Of a DNA stretch of 43,816 bases, positions 32,942-41,735 are shown piece after piece. Position numbers and translations under genes: made by a program. Positions within the stretch are counted from its first letter, which is position 1. The number at the start of each line of letters is the position of its first letter. The stretch comes from a bacterium (GTDB taxonomy: Bacteria; Myxococcota_A; Bradymonadia; REDH01): contig JAUICO010000031.1 of NCBI GenBank assembly GCA_030427825.1, forward strand, positions 1 through 43,816. Reading direction: 5' to 3'. The notes beneath the pieces were generated by a model. The model was not told the DNA's origin. It did no database searches and was given only the letters and a program-made list of their open reading frames with translations.

Positions 32942-35695
32942 TCACGGCATTCGCCCAAGGCGTCGCCGAATATCCGGGAAATCCCGCTCCGCGCTGCCAT
33001 CGGAGATCAGTACTTTTTCGAAGTGCTCGCGTGCTGACGCAAAGCGGTGGCCGGCTTCGAGGGAGATTCCTGCGAAGTAGTGGACCACGACGCGATCTTC
33101 GGGCTTCAGATTGTCTGACTCGCTGAGCTCGATGAAGCCCTGAGCAGCGCGATCGAAGAGGCGGGTTTCGAGGCAGCAGCGCGAAAGCTCGAAACGCACC
33201 GTAACCGAGCGACCGTACTGCATCGCGTCCTGAAAGGTCTTCGTCGCCTCACTCAGGTTACCGTCCTTTCGGTGGCGTATCGCCTCGGCGATTCCCGTTT
33301 CCGGGAAGTCCCGCAGCACACGCTGCGAAGGGCTGAACTCCCGTCGTACGGCGGGCGAAGCGGCACCGACCGGGGCACCCGGATCGGAGGCCGCGCGCTC
33401 GAAATCCGCCAGACGCCCGGGGTCCAGCTCATCGGCCTCACCAAGGTCCTGGAAGTCTTCTTCGCCAAGTACCTCGACCAGCCGAGTGACAGTCTCCTGC
33501 AGGTCAGCCGCTGTTTTCGCCGCCGCCGGCATAGGAGGCTTTGGCGGCGGTACGGGCAGGGCCGGAGGCCCTGCCGCTTTCATCTCGACATCCGTCAACG
33601 GCGCCATGAGCGGCATGTGGGACATGGCGTCCGAGGCCGCCACGTCAGACTCCGCGACACCGGTGGGCTCGGGCTCGCTGAGCACGCCGACGGCATCAGG
33701 CACTTCGCCTGCCGGCTCGGCGGCGGGTGACCCCTCAAGTTCGGCCGCGTCGTCGAAATCGACCTCCTCCCCGAAATCGGCCGCGTCGTCGAAATCGACC
33801 TCTTCCCCAAAATCGGCCGCGTCGTCGAAATCGACCTCTTCCCCGAGGGCACCGGTGGGCATGACACCGGCCAGACCGATCACCTCTTCTGCGTCGTCGA
33901 GCTCCAGGTTCTCATCGATGATGCAGCCGTCCTCGGACAGAGCCGCGGGGCTGTTGGACCGCGACTCCGCGTCGTCGAGCTCCGGTGCGGATGTCGTCGA
34001 CGATTCGGAACGCTCCGCCGGCTCGACTTCATCCGCCGGCTCGACTTCATCCACCGGCTCGGCAACGTCGTCGAAGAAGAGGTCGTCAAACATGGTCGCG
34101 ACCGGCTCCTCTTCTGGTGCCGCAGCCTCGCTGCCGTCGGGTGCCACTGCATCGTGGGCGCCCGACCGACTGTCGGCGCTCCGATCATCTCCGTCATCGG
34201 ACTCCTCGCGCTCCGCCAGCATCTGCGGAATCACAGAGATGCCGGTGTCCTCCTTCTCGAGCGGATCATGGCCGGGCGCGTCCGGGTGCGCTTCGTCCAC
34301 CAACTCGAACGCACCGGACTCCAGCTCATCAAGCTCACCCACCGTCAGCGGCTCCAGCGGCTCCTGCGGCGTGGGAATCAGCGGTCGATCCGAGGTGCGA
34401 CGCCGTGGTCTCCGCGCGGCGGCGTCGCGGACGCTTTCCTGCTTCACGTGTCGCTCGAACACCTCAGCCGCGTCTTCGGGCGACGCAGAGTCCGCGACTT
34501 CGCCGGCGCCAATGTCTTCGAGGTAGCGCTGCGCGGTCTCCGCGTCCGTGTCGCGCAGCCGTGTGGAGATCTCGCGCAGCTCGTCTGCGGCTTCCTCGAA
34601 ACACCCTGCACCGAGCAGGGCGTGGCGACGGCGTTCTCGCGCGACGAGGTCGGCCGGATCGTATTGAATACGTCGATTTGCCGCGGTCAGCACACGGTCG
34701 TAGAGACGGTATTCGAGAAGTACATCCAGCTCTTCGTCCGAGATCATCGGACGCTCCATCTCATCCGGCGTAACAGCGTCGAGCTCGCCGGAGTCTTCCC
34801 CGTCGTAGGCCAGGCTCCGCTTCTCGGCGTCCTCCACGGTCTCCGGCGGCCCGCCGAGCTCGTCGAGGCGCACGAAGATGTCCTGGCGCACGTCCTCATC
34901 GCCTTTTACGCGCTCGGCCAGGGTCGTAAGGAAGCGCCGAAGTTCTTCATCGCGACCCATCGCCGTAAAGGTCGCCGCCAGGAGCTCGATCGCCTCGCGA
35001 TCTCGCGGCTCGATGGCGATCGCGTGGCCAAGCGGCTCTGCAGCGAGCGCGTGGTGCCCACGGCTGATCTCGATGCGCGCGTATTCCTTTAGGCGCTCCC
35101 GGTCGTCCGGCGCGATCTGCAGCAGGCGCCGCGCGACGCCGATGTACTGGTCGTAGTCTTCGATGTGCAGCAATCGGTCCGCGGCGAACGCGATCTGAAT
35201 GCGCGCTTCGCTCTCGTCTCCCTCGCTCGCCAACGCGTCAGCGAGGCGCATACGGGAGTCGATGTCGTAGGGGTCCAGGTCGACCATGCGTTCGAGCACG
35301 CGCCGATATCGAGTGCGCGAACCCAACGTCTTCAGCATCCTCGCAGCCAGCTCAAACTGGGTTCGTGCCTCCTGCTCCAGGGACATCTTCGAGTAGAGCT
35401 CAGCGAGCGCGGCGTGGGTGCCTGCGTCCGCCTCATCCATCGCAACGATCTGCTTATAGACAGCGATCGCTTTCAGGTAGAAGCCGTCGCTTTCCCAGCG
35501 CGCGGCGCAATGCCGGTAGGTCTGTGCGGCCTCTTCGTACCGTCCGTCGCGGCGCAGCAGGTCACCGAGCTTCAGACGCAGGCGCAGATTCTCGGGCTCC
35601 GCGCGCACGAGCTCACCGTACGAGGCGATCGCCGAGGCCAGATCGCCACGTTGGATGTGCTTCTGGGCGAGCGCAATGGTGCGGTTTCGATCCAA
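32942..35695 (-). CDS. TPR protein with long acidic central region
   Basis: A 917-residue cytosolic protein. The N-terminal about 290 residues are TPR-like (DLASAIASYGELVRAEPENL, then further 34-residue-spaced repeats such as EDVRQDIF and LDELG). A second helical part covers about 330-400. Residues about 430-790 are low complexity, very acidic (Asp/Glu/Ala/Pro/Ser), with three copies of a 12-residue unit beginning EEVDFDDAADFG. A last TPR-like part lies at about 815-917 (RFELSRCCLETRLFDRA, HYFAGISLEAGHRFASAREHF). The start is TTG at 35695; no ATG or GTG upstream in frame before a stop at 35711. Similar TPR-acidic proteins occur in deltaproteobacteria, but the function is unknown to me. Confidence 0.75.
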   Translation of the reverse strand: MDRNRTIALAQKHIQRGDLASAIASYGELVRAEPENLRLRLKLGDLLRRDGRYEEAAQTYRHCAARWESDGFYLKAIAVYKQIVAMDEADAGTHAALAELYSKMSLEQEARTQFELAARMLKTLGSRTRYRRVLERMVDLDPYDIDSRMRLADALASEGDESEARIQIAFAADRLLHIEDYDQYIGVARRLLQIAPDDRERLKEYARIEISRGHHALAAEPLGHAIAIEPRDREAIELLAATFTAMGRDEELRRFLTTLAERVKGDEDVRQDIFVRLDELGGPPETVEDAEKRSLAYDGEDSGELDAVTPDEMERPMISDEELDVLLEYRLYDRVLTAANRRIQYDPADLVARERRRHALLGAGCFEEAADELREISTRLRDTDAETAQRYLEDIGAGEVADSASPEDAAEVFERHVKQESVRDAAARRPRRRTSDRPLIPTPQEPLEPLTVGELDELESGAFELVDEAHPDAPGHDPLEKEDTGISVIPQMLAEREESDDGDDRSADSRSGAHDAVAPDGSEAAAPEEEPVATMFDDLFFDDVAEPVDEVEPADEVEPAERSESSTTSAPELDDAESRSNSPAALSEDGCIIDENLELDDAEEVIGLAGVMPTGALGEEVDFDDAADFGEEVDFDDAADFGEEVDFDDAAELEGSPAAEPAGEVPDAVGVLSEPEPTGVAESDVAASDAMSHMPLMAPLTDVEMKAAGPPALPVPPPKPPMPAAAKTAADLQETVTRLVEVLGEEDFQDLGEADELDPGRLADFERAASDPGAPVGAASPAVRREFSPSQRVLRDFPETGIAEAIRHRKDGNLSEATKTFQDAMQYGRSVTVRFELSRCCLETRLFDRAAQGFIELSESDNLKPEDRVVVHYFAGISLEAGHRFASAREHFEKVLISDGSAERDFPDIRRRLGRMP
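33741..33850 (-). repeat. 36-bp in-frame tandem repeat in the TPR gene
   Basis: Three nearly identical 36-base units (33741-33776, 33777-33812, 33813-about 33848) differ at only a few bases. Since 36 is a multiple of 3 the unit translates to about 12 residues (EEVDFDDAADFG), lengthening the acidic region without a frameshift. Copy number may vary between strains. Confidence 0.85.
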
Positions 35696-35898
35696 TGGAG
35701 TCCATACGCATCACGCGCCGCGATCCGTCGCGTTGACCCTACGGTCAACACCCGGTTCGGGCCGCGTTTCCAACAAGTGTCCGATGATACTCCGAGATGT
35801 CCGGAATCTCCATATCGACGGGCACCCGGGCCCGCAGCGCCGCCGTCGGCGGCCCTCGGGCACGCACGCGTCCACGCAGGTCGCATCAAGCGGTGGCG

Positions 35899-36462
35899 TC
35901 AGCTGTTGACGCGTTCCACAAACGAAGAGGTTCGGGTGTCGACGCGAATGGAGTCGCCTTCTTTGATGTACAGCGGCACGTTGACGGTCGCGCCGGTCTG
36001 CAGCGTCGCCGGCTTGGATCCGCCGGATGCGGTGTCGCCTTTGACGCCGGGATCGGTCTGGGTAACTTCGAGCACCACGTGATTCGGCATGTTCACCGAG
36101 ATCGCGCGGCCGTTCCAGAACAGGATACCGACGACCATATTGTCGATCAGGTAGGGGATCGTGTCTTCGAGTGCGTCCGCCTGGATGCCCACCTGGTCGT
36201 AGTTGTCATTGTCCATGAAGTGGTAGGTCGCACCGTCATTGTAGAGGTACTGCATCTCGCGATCGGTGACGCCGGGATCTTCCACGGAGTCGCCGGATCG
36301 GAAGTTCTTTTCGAGAACCCGTCCGGAGATGAGGTTGCGCATGCGCGTCTTCACGAACGCCACTCCCTTGCCCGGTTTCACGTGCTGGGCCTCAAGAATG
36401 ATCCACGGCTCGTCGTTGTGTAGAATCTTCAGGTTTTTCTTGAAATCGCTTGTTGACGGCAT
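35899..36462 (-). CDS. efp: Elongation factor P
   Basis: Translation factor that rescues ribosomes stalled at proline runs. It has 187 residues and three OB-like domains. Domain I contains QHVKPGKGVAFVKTRMRNL, with Lys32 in the PGKG loop, the position modified with beta-lysine in many bacteria. Domain II holds RSGDSVEDP...YLYNDGATYHFMDNDNYDQ, and domain III the ending TGATVNVPLYIKEGDSIRVD. GAGGGTGAG directly before the ATG supports the start. It is in the aroQ-efp order on the reverse strand, 93 bases after aroQ, a combination often seen in bacteria. No epmA gene is visible here. Confidence 0.96.
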   Translation of the reverse strand: MPSTSDFKKNLKILHNDEPWIILEAQHVKPGKGVAFVKTRMRNLISGRVLEKNFRSGDSVEDPGVTDREMQYLYNDGATYHFMDNDNYDQVGIQADALEDTIPYLIDNMVVGILFWNGRAISVNMPNHVVLEVTQTDPGVKGDTASGGSKPATLQTGATVNVPLYIKEGDSIRVDTRTSSFVERVNS

Positions 36463-36555
36463 CTCACCCTCTCATGGAAATCCGCGGGCCTCGTACCCAT
36501 CCCACGGCCCTTTGTGAAGGGCAGACTGCGGTCAACGGCGTATCGCCGGCCCGGT

Positions 36556-36999
36556 TCAGCCGGCGTCGACGCAGGCACGCAGCGCCAGCTCGTAGCCGAG
36601 GGTTCCGACGCCGACGATCACACCCGCAGCGCCGGCGCTCAGGGTCGAGTGGTGCCGAAAGGCCTCGCGAGCGTACACGTTGGAGATGTGCACCTCGATC
36701 CAGCGCATCCCTGTGCCCGCCAACGCGTCGGCGATCGCCACGCTGGTGTGCGTGTAGGCGCCGGCGTTGATCACGACCTGCGTCGCACCCTCGGCAGCCA
36801 GCTGATGAATGTGATCGCAGATCGCGCCTTCGCTGTTCGACTGAAAGAAGGAGACGGCGACGCCGAGCTTTGAAGCAAGCCGGGCCACCTTCGCCTCGAC
36901 ATCCGCCAACGTTTCGGAACCGTAGATCTCGGGTTCGCGGGTACCCAGCAGATTGAGGTTCGGACCGTTGATGTACGCGATGGGTGCTGTGATCGGCAT
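36556..36999 (-). CDS. aroQ: Type II 3-dehydroquinate dehydratase
   Basis: Third step of the shikimate route, removing water from 3-dehydroquinate. The 147-residue length is typical. The start at 36999 has GGGAG six bases upstream; a longer version from ATG 37062 is possible. [19 protein letters not shown] at 9-27 contains catalytic Arg21 and Tyr26. [19 protein letters not shown] has the substrate-binding Asn, and EVHISN and REAFRHHS carry the catalytic His region. The protein is expected to form a dodecamer. It is on the same strand as efp and divergent from the GT-C gene, with 169 bases between starts. Confidence 0.95.
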   Translation of the reverse strand: MPITAPIAYINGPNLNLLGTREPEIYGSETLADVEAKVARLASKLGVAVSFFQSNSEGAICDHIHQLAAEGATQVVINAGAYTHTSVAIADALAGTGMRWIEVHISNVYAREAFRHHSTLSAGAAGVIVGVGTLGYELALRACVDAG

Positions 37000-37168
37000 T
37001 CCCGGCTCCCGGACACGCCTGCGATGAGGCCGCGCGCCCTGCTGATTTGGTGTATTCGTCATCTTGACAGCGATCCCGCTGCGGGTCACTGTCCGCGACC
37101 CTTTATCGAAGCACTCGCAGCGCGGATCGCGCGCGCAACCATAGCGCCATCGCGCCTGCGGCCAAAAA

Positions 37169-39817
37169 ATGTCCACATCTACGGAAGCACAGCCCCCAAC
37201 TTCGTCTGTCGGCGAAGCTGCTCTGAACCCGAGCACAGCCACGTCCGAGCCCGGCGACGCACGGTCGTGGATGCTCTATCCACTGTGTGCGGGCATCCTC
37301 CTTCTGCTCTACGCGATCCCGGCAGCGACGCTTGGATTGTGGGAGCCCTGGGAGACGAACCTCGCTGCGCTCGCCGCGAGCATCGCTGACACGGATGGCG
37401 CGTCGATCTTTGCACCGATCGTCGGCGGCGAGCTCCTCAGCCACGGGTGGCTCGACATGGCGGCGATCAGCGTCGCCCTCAAGATGGGCGGCGGCGAGCT
37501 GGCGCTACGCATGCCCGCGGTACTTTTTGGCGTGCTGACCGGCATCTTTGTCCTCTACGCCTTCGACCGTGTGTACAGCCGCGGCCGCGCTTTCGCCGTC
37601 GCTATCCTCATGGGCATCGCGCCGGCGACTTTTCTTGGCGCCGTAAGCCTGGCCGGCGACGCGCTGCTTGTTGGGCCAACGACAGTGGCCTGCGCCGCAA
37701 TCGCTTCTGCAGCCGCAAGGCCCGCAGACAGCGGACCCCTACGTGCCCTGCTCTGGGGGTCGCTGATCACCTGCTTCCTCGCAGGCGGTCTCTATGGTCT
37801 GGCGATACCACTCTATACGCTGGCGTTCGTCGCCTTCGCCGACCGTGACCCCGACGCCAGGCCCGGGCGTGGCTGGAAGATCGCCGGTTTCGCGTTGTTG
37901 GCCGTCACGGCACTCCTCTCGATCGTGCTGCCGGCCGCGTGGGGATGGGAGCGCGCGCTCTCGCTCGTCATTTCGCATGCGCTCTTCGACCTGCCGCTGG
38001 CGCTGTGTCTTATCGCTGTACCGGCCAGCCCGCTGCGGCATCTCTTCGCGAAGCGGGCGACCCTCATCGGCCTTGCCGTGTTCGCCGCGGTCGCTGCCGT
38101 GCCGCTGATCTCACTCTTCGGCGCGGTGGAGCTGGAGGCGGCCTTCCATTTCCTGGTCGCCCGGGATCCCTTCTCGGCGCTGCAGGCTGACCCCCACATT
38201 TCATTCGACAACTTCATCCGCGTTGTCGGCTTCGGCGTGTACCCCACGGTGGTCCTGCTCCCCTTCGCGATGGGCTACTTCGTCCGCGCGATGCGGGAGC
38301 ACCACACCAGCCCGGATCGCCGCTTCAAGCAGGCGATGATCATCTTTCTCGGCGTGGGTTTCGTCGTCGTCGGTCTCGCCTCGAACCTCGTGGGGCACCG
38401 CACCTTCCCGGTTGTCCTGCCCGTCGTGGCGGCGGTCGCGCTTGCTCTGACGGACCGCGAGTTTCTGCGCTTCCTCGGCGAACGACGCACCCTCCTCTAC
38501 CTCTCGTGCATCACGTCGCTGCTCCTTCTTGCGGTCTTCAGCAAGGACGTGCGTGGCAACTTCGACGAGGACGCAGGCCGCCCGGGGCCGAAGGTCATCT
38601 TCGAGTTTCTGCTGGCTGATGGCAGCTTTGAGTTTCCGCCGGACTATGTGTTTCGCGGAATGTCCCTCTTCTTTCTTGTGTGGGCACTGGTCATCATCAC
38701 GATGTTGGCAGAGCCGCTCAAGAGTCAGGTGCGCACCGCCGAGGCCCTACAGGGATCCGACAATGTGTTCGGCCGTCTCGTGGGCCGTGTCGCCTCCTTC
38801 TTTACCGGTCTCGCCCGATGGCTCTCAAACGCTATCGGAGAGCGCGTCGACACGCCCGGGACGAAGACCATCGCCTTCGGCGTGTTTGTCGCGTCGGTGT
38901 TTGCGTGGACCGCCACGCTCGGTGCGGTGTGGATGCCTGAGCTGACCTACCATGTCTCAAACAAGTCACTCATCGACACCTACGAAGAGTACGCCGAGGA
39001 TGGCGAGCCGCTCTATCTCGCTGCGCTGGGCGGCGGCCACGACTCCTACTACCTGAGCGACGAGTACGAGACGCTGGGTTCGGTGTCCGACCTGCGCGCC
39101 CACTGGTGCAACGGCGAGCGCATATTCGCTGTCATACCAACCGACCGCCTCGGCGAGGCGTGGAACACCATTCGCCGCGCCGACGACAGCAACCGAAACA
39201 ATCGACGACGAGCCGCAAACCGTCAGGAAGACGACGAGGCGGACGCGCCTGAAGAAGAGGCGCAGGGCTGCGACGGCGAACAGCGTGTGTACGTGCCCTG
39301 GGGTCGTTCCAGCCGCTATACATTGATCTCGAACGAGCTGCACACCGATGACGGCGAGACCGAGCAGAACATCATCGCCGACAACGTGTTTACGCTGGAG
39401 ACGATCCCTGAGACCGCCCGTCGCATTGAGCGACGGATTACGATGGACAACAAACTTCGCCTTGTCGCGACCGAGATTTCTCCCGCAGAAGTCAGCAGCG
39501 GTGAAGTCACCATCTCGACCTACTGGGAGGTGCTCTCGCGGGTCACAGGCACCTGGGAGATGTTTGTTCACGTCGACATCGACGGAAACCGCATCAACGG
39601 CGACCACGATCCCGTCGGCGGGCACTTCGCTATGCGCCACTGGGTACCCGGCGAGATCGTCCGAGACCAGTACACCCTCAAGGTCTCGCGGCTCGGCGAC
39701 CGGGCCGGCGACTACACCGTGTGGGTCGGCTTCTTCCGCGGCGACGACCGCATGCGCGTACGACCCGCCGACAGCGACAACCGCGTGAACGTGGGAACGC
39801 TGACGGTGAAGCGGTAG
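37169..39817 (+). CDS. GT-C family membrane glycosyltransferase with C-terminal soluble domain
   Basis: An 882-residue integral membrane protein. About 12-13 hydrophobic segments occupy residues 33-600 or so. The first periplasmic loop contains WEPWETN at 58-64, resembling the catalytic acidic motif of the GT39/ArnT family (EPDE/WEPWE type), which transfer sugar from polyprenyl phosphate. After the last span the protein continues for about 260 residues: a Glu/Arg-rich variable stretch ([17 protein letters not shown]) and a beta-sandwich-like domain ([24 protein letters not shown]). It probably glycosylates a protein or lipid in the periplasm. The N-terminal about 30 residues are Ser/Thr/Glu-rich. 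The ATG has no clear ribosome binding site. Confidence 0.85.
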   Translation: MSTSTEAQPPTSSVGEAALNPSTATSEPGDARSWMLYPLCAGILLLLYAIPAATLGLWEPWETNLAALAASIADTDGASIFAPIVGGELLSHGWLDMAAISVALKMGGGELALRMPAVLFGVLTGIFVLYAFDRVYSRGRAFAVAILMGIAPATFLGAVSLAGDALLVGPTTVACAAIASAAARPADSGPLRALLWGSLITCFLAGGLYGLAIPLYTLAFVAFADRDPDARPGRGWKIAGFALLAVTALLSIVLPAAWGWERALSLVISHALFDLPLALCLIAVPASPLRHLFAKRATLIGLAVFAAVAAVPLISLFGAVELEAAFHFLVARDPFSALQADPHISFDNFIRVVGFGVYPTVVLLPFAMGYFVRAMREHHTSPDRRFKQAMIIFLGVGFVVVGLASNLVGHRTFPVVLPVVAAVALALTDREFLRFLGERRTLLYLSCITSLLLLAVFSKDVRGNFDEDAGRPGPKVIFEFLLADGSFEFPPDYVFRGMSLFFLVWALVIITMLAEPLKSQVRTAEALQGSDNVFGRLVGRVASFFTGLARWLSNAIGERVDTPGTKTIAFGVFVASVFAWTATLGAVWMPELTYHVSNKSLIDTYEEYAEDGEPLYLAALGGGHDSYYLSDEYETLGSVSDLRAHWCNGERIFAVIPTDRLGEAWNTIRRADDSNRNNRRRAANRQEDDEADAPEEEAQGCDGEQRVYVPWGRSSRYTLISNELHTDDGETEQNIIADNVFTLETIPETARRIERRITMDNKLRLVATEISPAEVSSGEVTISTYWEVLSRVTGTWEMFVHVDIDGNRINGDHDPVGGHFAMRHWVPGEIVRDQYTLKVSRLGDRAGDYTVWVGFFRGDDRMRVRPADSDNRVNVGTLTVKR

Positions 39818-39844
39818 GGCCCACAGACCCGGTCGGAGGGGTGG

Positions 39845-39861
39845 CGCGAACCCGTTTCGCG
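39845..39861. terminator. Hairpin between convergent genes
   Basis: Perfect six-base arms CGCGAA (39845-39850) and TTCGCG (39856-39861) lie in the 61-base gap where the GT-C gene and the epoxide-hydrolase-like gene converge. No T-run follows, so the terminator role is only suggested by position. Confidence 0.25.
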
Positions 39862-39878
39862 TTCGAGGCCGACTGAGG

Positions 39879-40385
39879 TCAGCGGGTCCGCCCTGCTCCG
39901 GTGCCCGGACCGGGAGGGGACGGAGCGAGGCCGGGAATCACCAGAGCAAGCAGCCCTCTTGCGGTGCCGCGTGCGATGTCCGCGAAGTCGAAATACTCGC
40001 GCAAGAGGGTCAGTCTTCCGTCGCGCACGTTATAGCGTCCACACACCCAGAACTGGATCGCCAGAGGTCCGAAGCGATGGATATCAGTGCGCTCAGTGAG
40101 CACCACGGGACCGTCGACAGCGATCGCGTGGATACAGGTCTGGAAGCCGACGGCGCGGTGATCAAGCAGACCCAGCACGCGCCGTACGGCCCGGTGCCCC
40201 CTGATGACAGGCAGGCCCTGATTCGCGTAGATGACGTCCTCAGCCACCACCGCCATGGCCGCTTCCACATCCTCGGCCTCGAGCGCGGCGAGAAAAGCGG
40301 CGGCAACGGATCGCGGGTCGGAGTCGGTGTTGAGGCCGGGTCGCTCATCCTCAACAGTTCGCGGGGTTTCGGTGGACATAGGCAT
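39879..40385 (-). CDS. Limonene-1,2-epoxide hydrolase-like protein (SnoaL/NTF2 fold)
   Basis: A 168-residue enzyme of the NTF2-like fold. VIYANQGLPVIRGHRAV (about 51-67) and LTERTDIHRF (about 97-105), QFWVCGRY and REYFDF match the LEH/EphG family. The active residues known from Rhodococcus LEH (Tyr53, Asn55, Arg99, Asp101, Asp132) map to Tyr53, Asn55, Arg99, Asp101 and Asp133, with the Asp-Arg-Asp triad kept. It would hydrolyse an epoxide to a diol in a single step. The substrate is unknown (terpenoid, lipid or sterol epoxide). The first 20 residues are probably disordered; an alternative ATG lies at 40379. No gene partner is evident. Confidence 0.85.
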   Translation of the reverse strand: MPMSTETPRTVEDERPGLNTDSDPRSVAAAFLAALEAEDVEAAMAVVAEDVIYANQGLPVIRGHRAVRRVLGLLDHRAVGFQTCIHAIAVDGPVVLTERTDIHRFGPLAIQFWVCGRYNVRDGRLTLLREYFDFADIARGTARGLLALVIPGLAPSPPGPGTGAGRTR

Positions 40386-40921
40386 GATGCTCGAATCGTT
40401 CTGGAGTGGAATGCAGGCCGAGCGAGTTGAGAGCTGACGGCGGAGAATCCACGCCGAGCTGTCGAACGCTACCTTCGCATACCTCGAAGCGTTTCAAAAC
40501 GTGCGTCGGCCTCTGAGGGGTCGATTGCCCGTCGGGCATCCGCGCTCCGATCATCGAAGCGCATGCGGCAGCGGCACGCTCAAAACTATCGTTCGATTCG
40601 CGGCACGCAGTGTACCCCGCGCCGTCACCACACGATCCCGGGTTGAGAGCTCGGTGGTGTTGATGCGCAGGCCGCGGTTTGCGGCGGCGGTGAGGACTCC
40701 GAAAAACTCAGGGCAGACCAGAGTTTTCGTGGGATGAGAAGCTGTCCCTGGGAATCGACAGGTTGCTGATGCTCTCGAAGTGAACTTGAATCGTTCTGCA
40801 TCAGTAGCAGATCCGGATGAATCGAATCGCGGTTTCGGGGGCCCTGTCTGACTGCGGCAAGTTGTTGGCAGGTAGCTATCCATTCACCCGGTCGGTGAGC
40901 TGGTTGACAACGAGAGCAACG
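40386..40921. other. Intergenic region with a duplicated gene end
   Basis: This 536-base gap between the epoxide-hydrolase-like gene and the antitoxin gene holds no intact gene. Its only recognisable content is the copy of a neighbouring gene's 3' end (40579-40695). The rest shows no motif, and its open frames look accidental. Confidence 0.7.
40579..40695 (-). pseudogene. Fragment duplicate of the 3' end of the lipoprotein gene at 41621
   Basis: On the reverse strand this matches the end of the neighbouring lipoprotein gene: both encode LTAAANRGLRINTTEL...STRDRVVTARGTLRAANRT. By hand count 96 of 105 aligned bases are identical (40591-40695 against 41631-41735). One extra base in this copy changes the frame at the end, so the true stop is lost (the fragment continues IVLSVPLPHALR). 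There is no start codon of its own. It is a remnant, not a gene. Confidence 0.88.
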
Positions 40922-41188
40922 CTACGCTGCGGACTCTTCGGCGATGTCCCAACCCGGAAACACGAGGACGGCCGGGTGACAACGCAGTGCACGGGCAAGC
41001 ACCTTCGCCCTCTCAACGCCGAGATTGATTCGGTCGTTCTCTATGCCCGAAATCGTCGACTGCGGGATCCCGCTGATCTCAGCGAGTTCGTTCTGACTCA
41101 GCTCCTGCAGCTGCCGAAGAATACGCACAGATTCCCCGACCGTAACGTTGATGTGCCTTTTCGCTTTTCTGTACTCACTTCCCGACAT
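40922..41188 (-). CDS. HTH antitoxin (HigA/Xre type)
   Basis: An 88-residue DNA-binding protein with a helix-turn-helix of the Xre family at about 21-75 (VRILRQLQELSQNELAE, then ISGIPQSTISGIENDRINL). It is the second gene of a toxin-first pair: its ATG overlaps the toxin stop as TGATG. By analogy with HigBA/RelBE systems it neutralises the toxin and represses the promoter. A GTG at 41191 is an alternative start. The AT-rich palindrome upstream of the toxin is the likely operator. It is in the class of HigA-like proteins by length and order; no antitoxin assay or homology search was possible. Confidence 0.88.
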   Translation of the reverse strand: MSGSEYRKAKRHINVTVGESVRILRQLQELSQNELAEISGIPQSTISGIENDRINLGVERAKVLARALRCHPAVLVFPGWDIAEESAA

Positions 41189-41469
41189 CACTTCTTCCTG
41201 TAGTCATGAGCGTTAACATCGACGACTTCAATCAGGACCTTCTTCTTTTCGACCCGATAGAGCACACGGTATTGGATTCCGAGTCGTGAGGAGCGATGTC
41301 CCTTCCAGTCACCCCGCAGGGCTTCATCATGAAAGCCTTTGATTGCGCGCAACCCGGCAGGGCCCGAAATCTCAACGATGTCCTTCCACTTTTCATATCG
41401 TTTCAGGACGTCGACAGGAAGCTGACGAACACGACGCGCCAATCTGCGATGCTCGAGGACTTCCCACAT
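41188..41469 (-). CDS. RelE/HigB-family toxin (mRNA interferase-like)
   Basis: A 93-residue protein of the RelE/ParE superfamily. SSRLGIQYRVLYRVEKKKV (60-78) and EVVDVNAHDYRKK at the end are the strand pattern and C-terminal His/Tyr seen in ribosome-dependent endoribonuclease toxins. The start at 41469 was chosen because the family begins here; the longer open frame from 41598 adds 43 residues with no similarity. The antitoxin follows with a one-base overlap, and the order toxin-antitoxin fits HigBA. It probably cleaves translated mRNA when free. The pair is flanked by direct copies of a neighbouring gene's end, which suggests acquisition. Confidence 0.88.
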   Translation of the reverse strand: MWEVLEHRRLARRVRQLPVDVLKRYEKWKDIVEISGPAGLRAIKGFHDEALRGDWKGHRSSRLGIQYRVLYRVEKKKVLIEVVDVNAHDYRKK

Positions 41470-41475
41470 ACCCAC

Positions 41476-41504
41476 TATGTAATATATCCTTAAAGGTATA
41501 TCAA
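41476..41504 (-). promoter_or_regulatory. AT-rich promoter/operator of the toxin-antitoxin pair
   Basis: On the reverse strand, TTGATA (41499-41504) and TACATA (41476-41481) are 17 bases apart; TATATT (41481-41486) is an alternative -10. Between them CCTTTAAGG (41488-41496) is a short palindrome in an almost pure A/T island, rare in this GC-rich window. It fits an autoregulatory operator for the HTH antitoxin, but this is inference. Confidence 0.5.
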
Positions 41505-41619
41505 GAGCTGGCGAACCCTGAGCGTCGTCCAGCGTGTTCAGCCTGGCAGGCTCGGCCACTCGATCGCCGAGCGACGCCCCACTCAGCTCAGCACGCAACC
41601 GGCGTCAGCGGCGCTCCAC

Positions 41620-41735
41620 CTCAAAACATCGTACGATTCGCAGCCCGCAGTGTACCCCGCGCCGTCACCACACGGTCGCGGGTCGAGAGTTCGGTGGTGT
41701 TGATGCGCAGGCCGCGATTGGCGGCGGCGGTGAGG
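41620..41735 (-). repeat. Intact copy of the duplicated gene end
   Basis: The 3' end of the lipoprotein gene (41621-42937), the apparent source of the fragment at 40579-40695. Both are in the same orientation, so the toxin-antitoxin pair lies between direct repeats about 1,040 bases apart. Confidence 0.88.

Noticed and set aside
33486..34526. 346-residue Ser/Ala-rich forward frame opposite the TPR gene
   Set aside because: It is the shadow of the acidic repeat region (GAC/GAG codons read backwards as TCN codons).
40551..40883. 110-residue reverse frame containing the duplicated gene end
   Set aside because: Only the middle part is homologous; the first half looks random and the end is out of frame with the source gene, so it is a remnant and not a gene.
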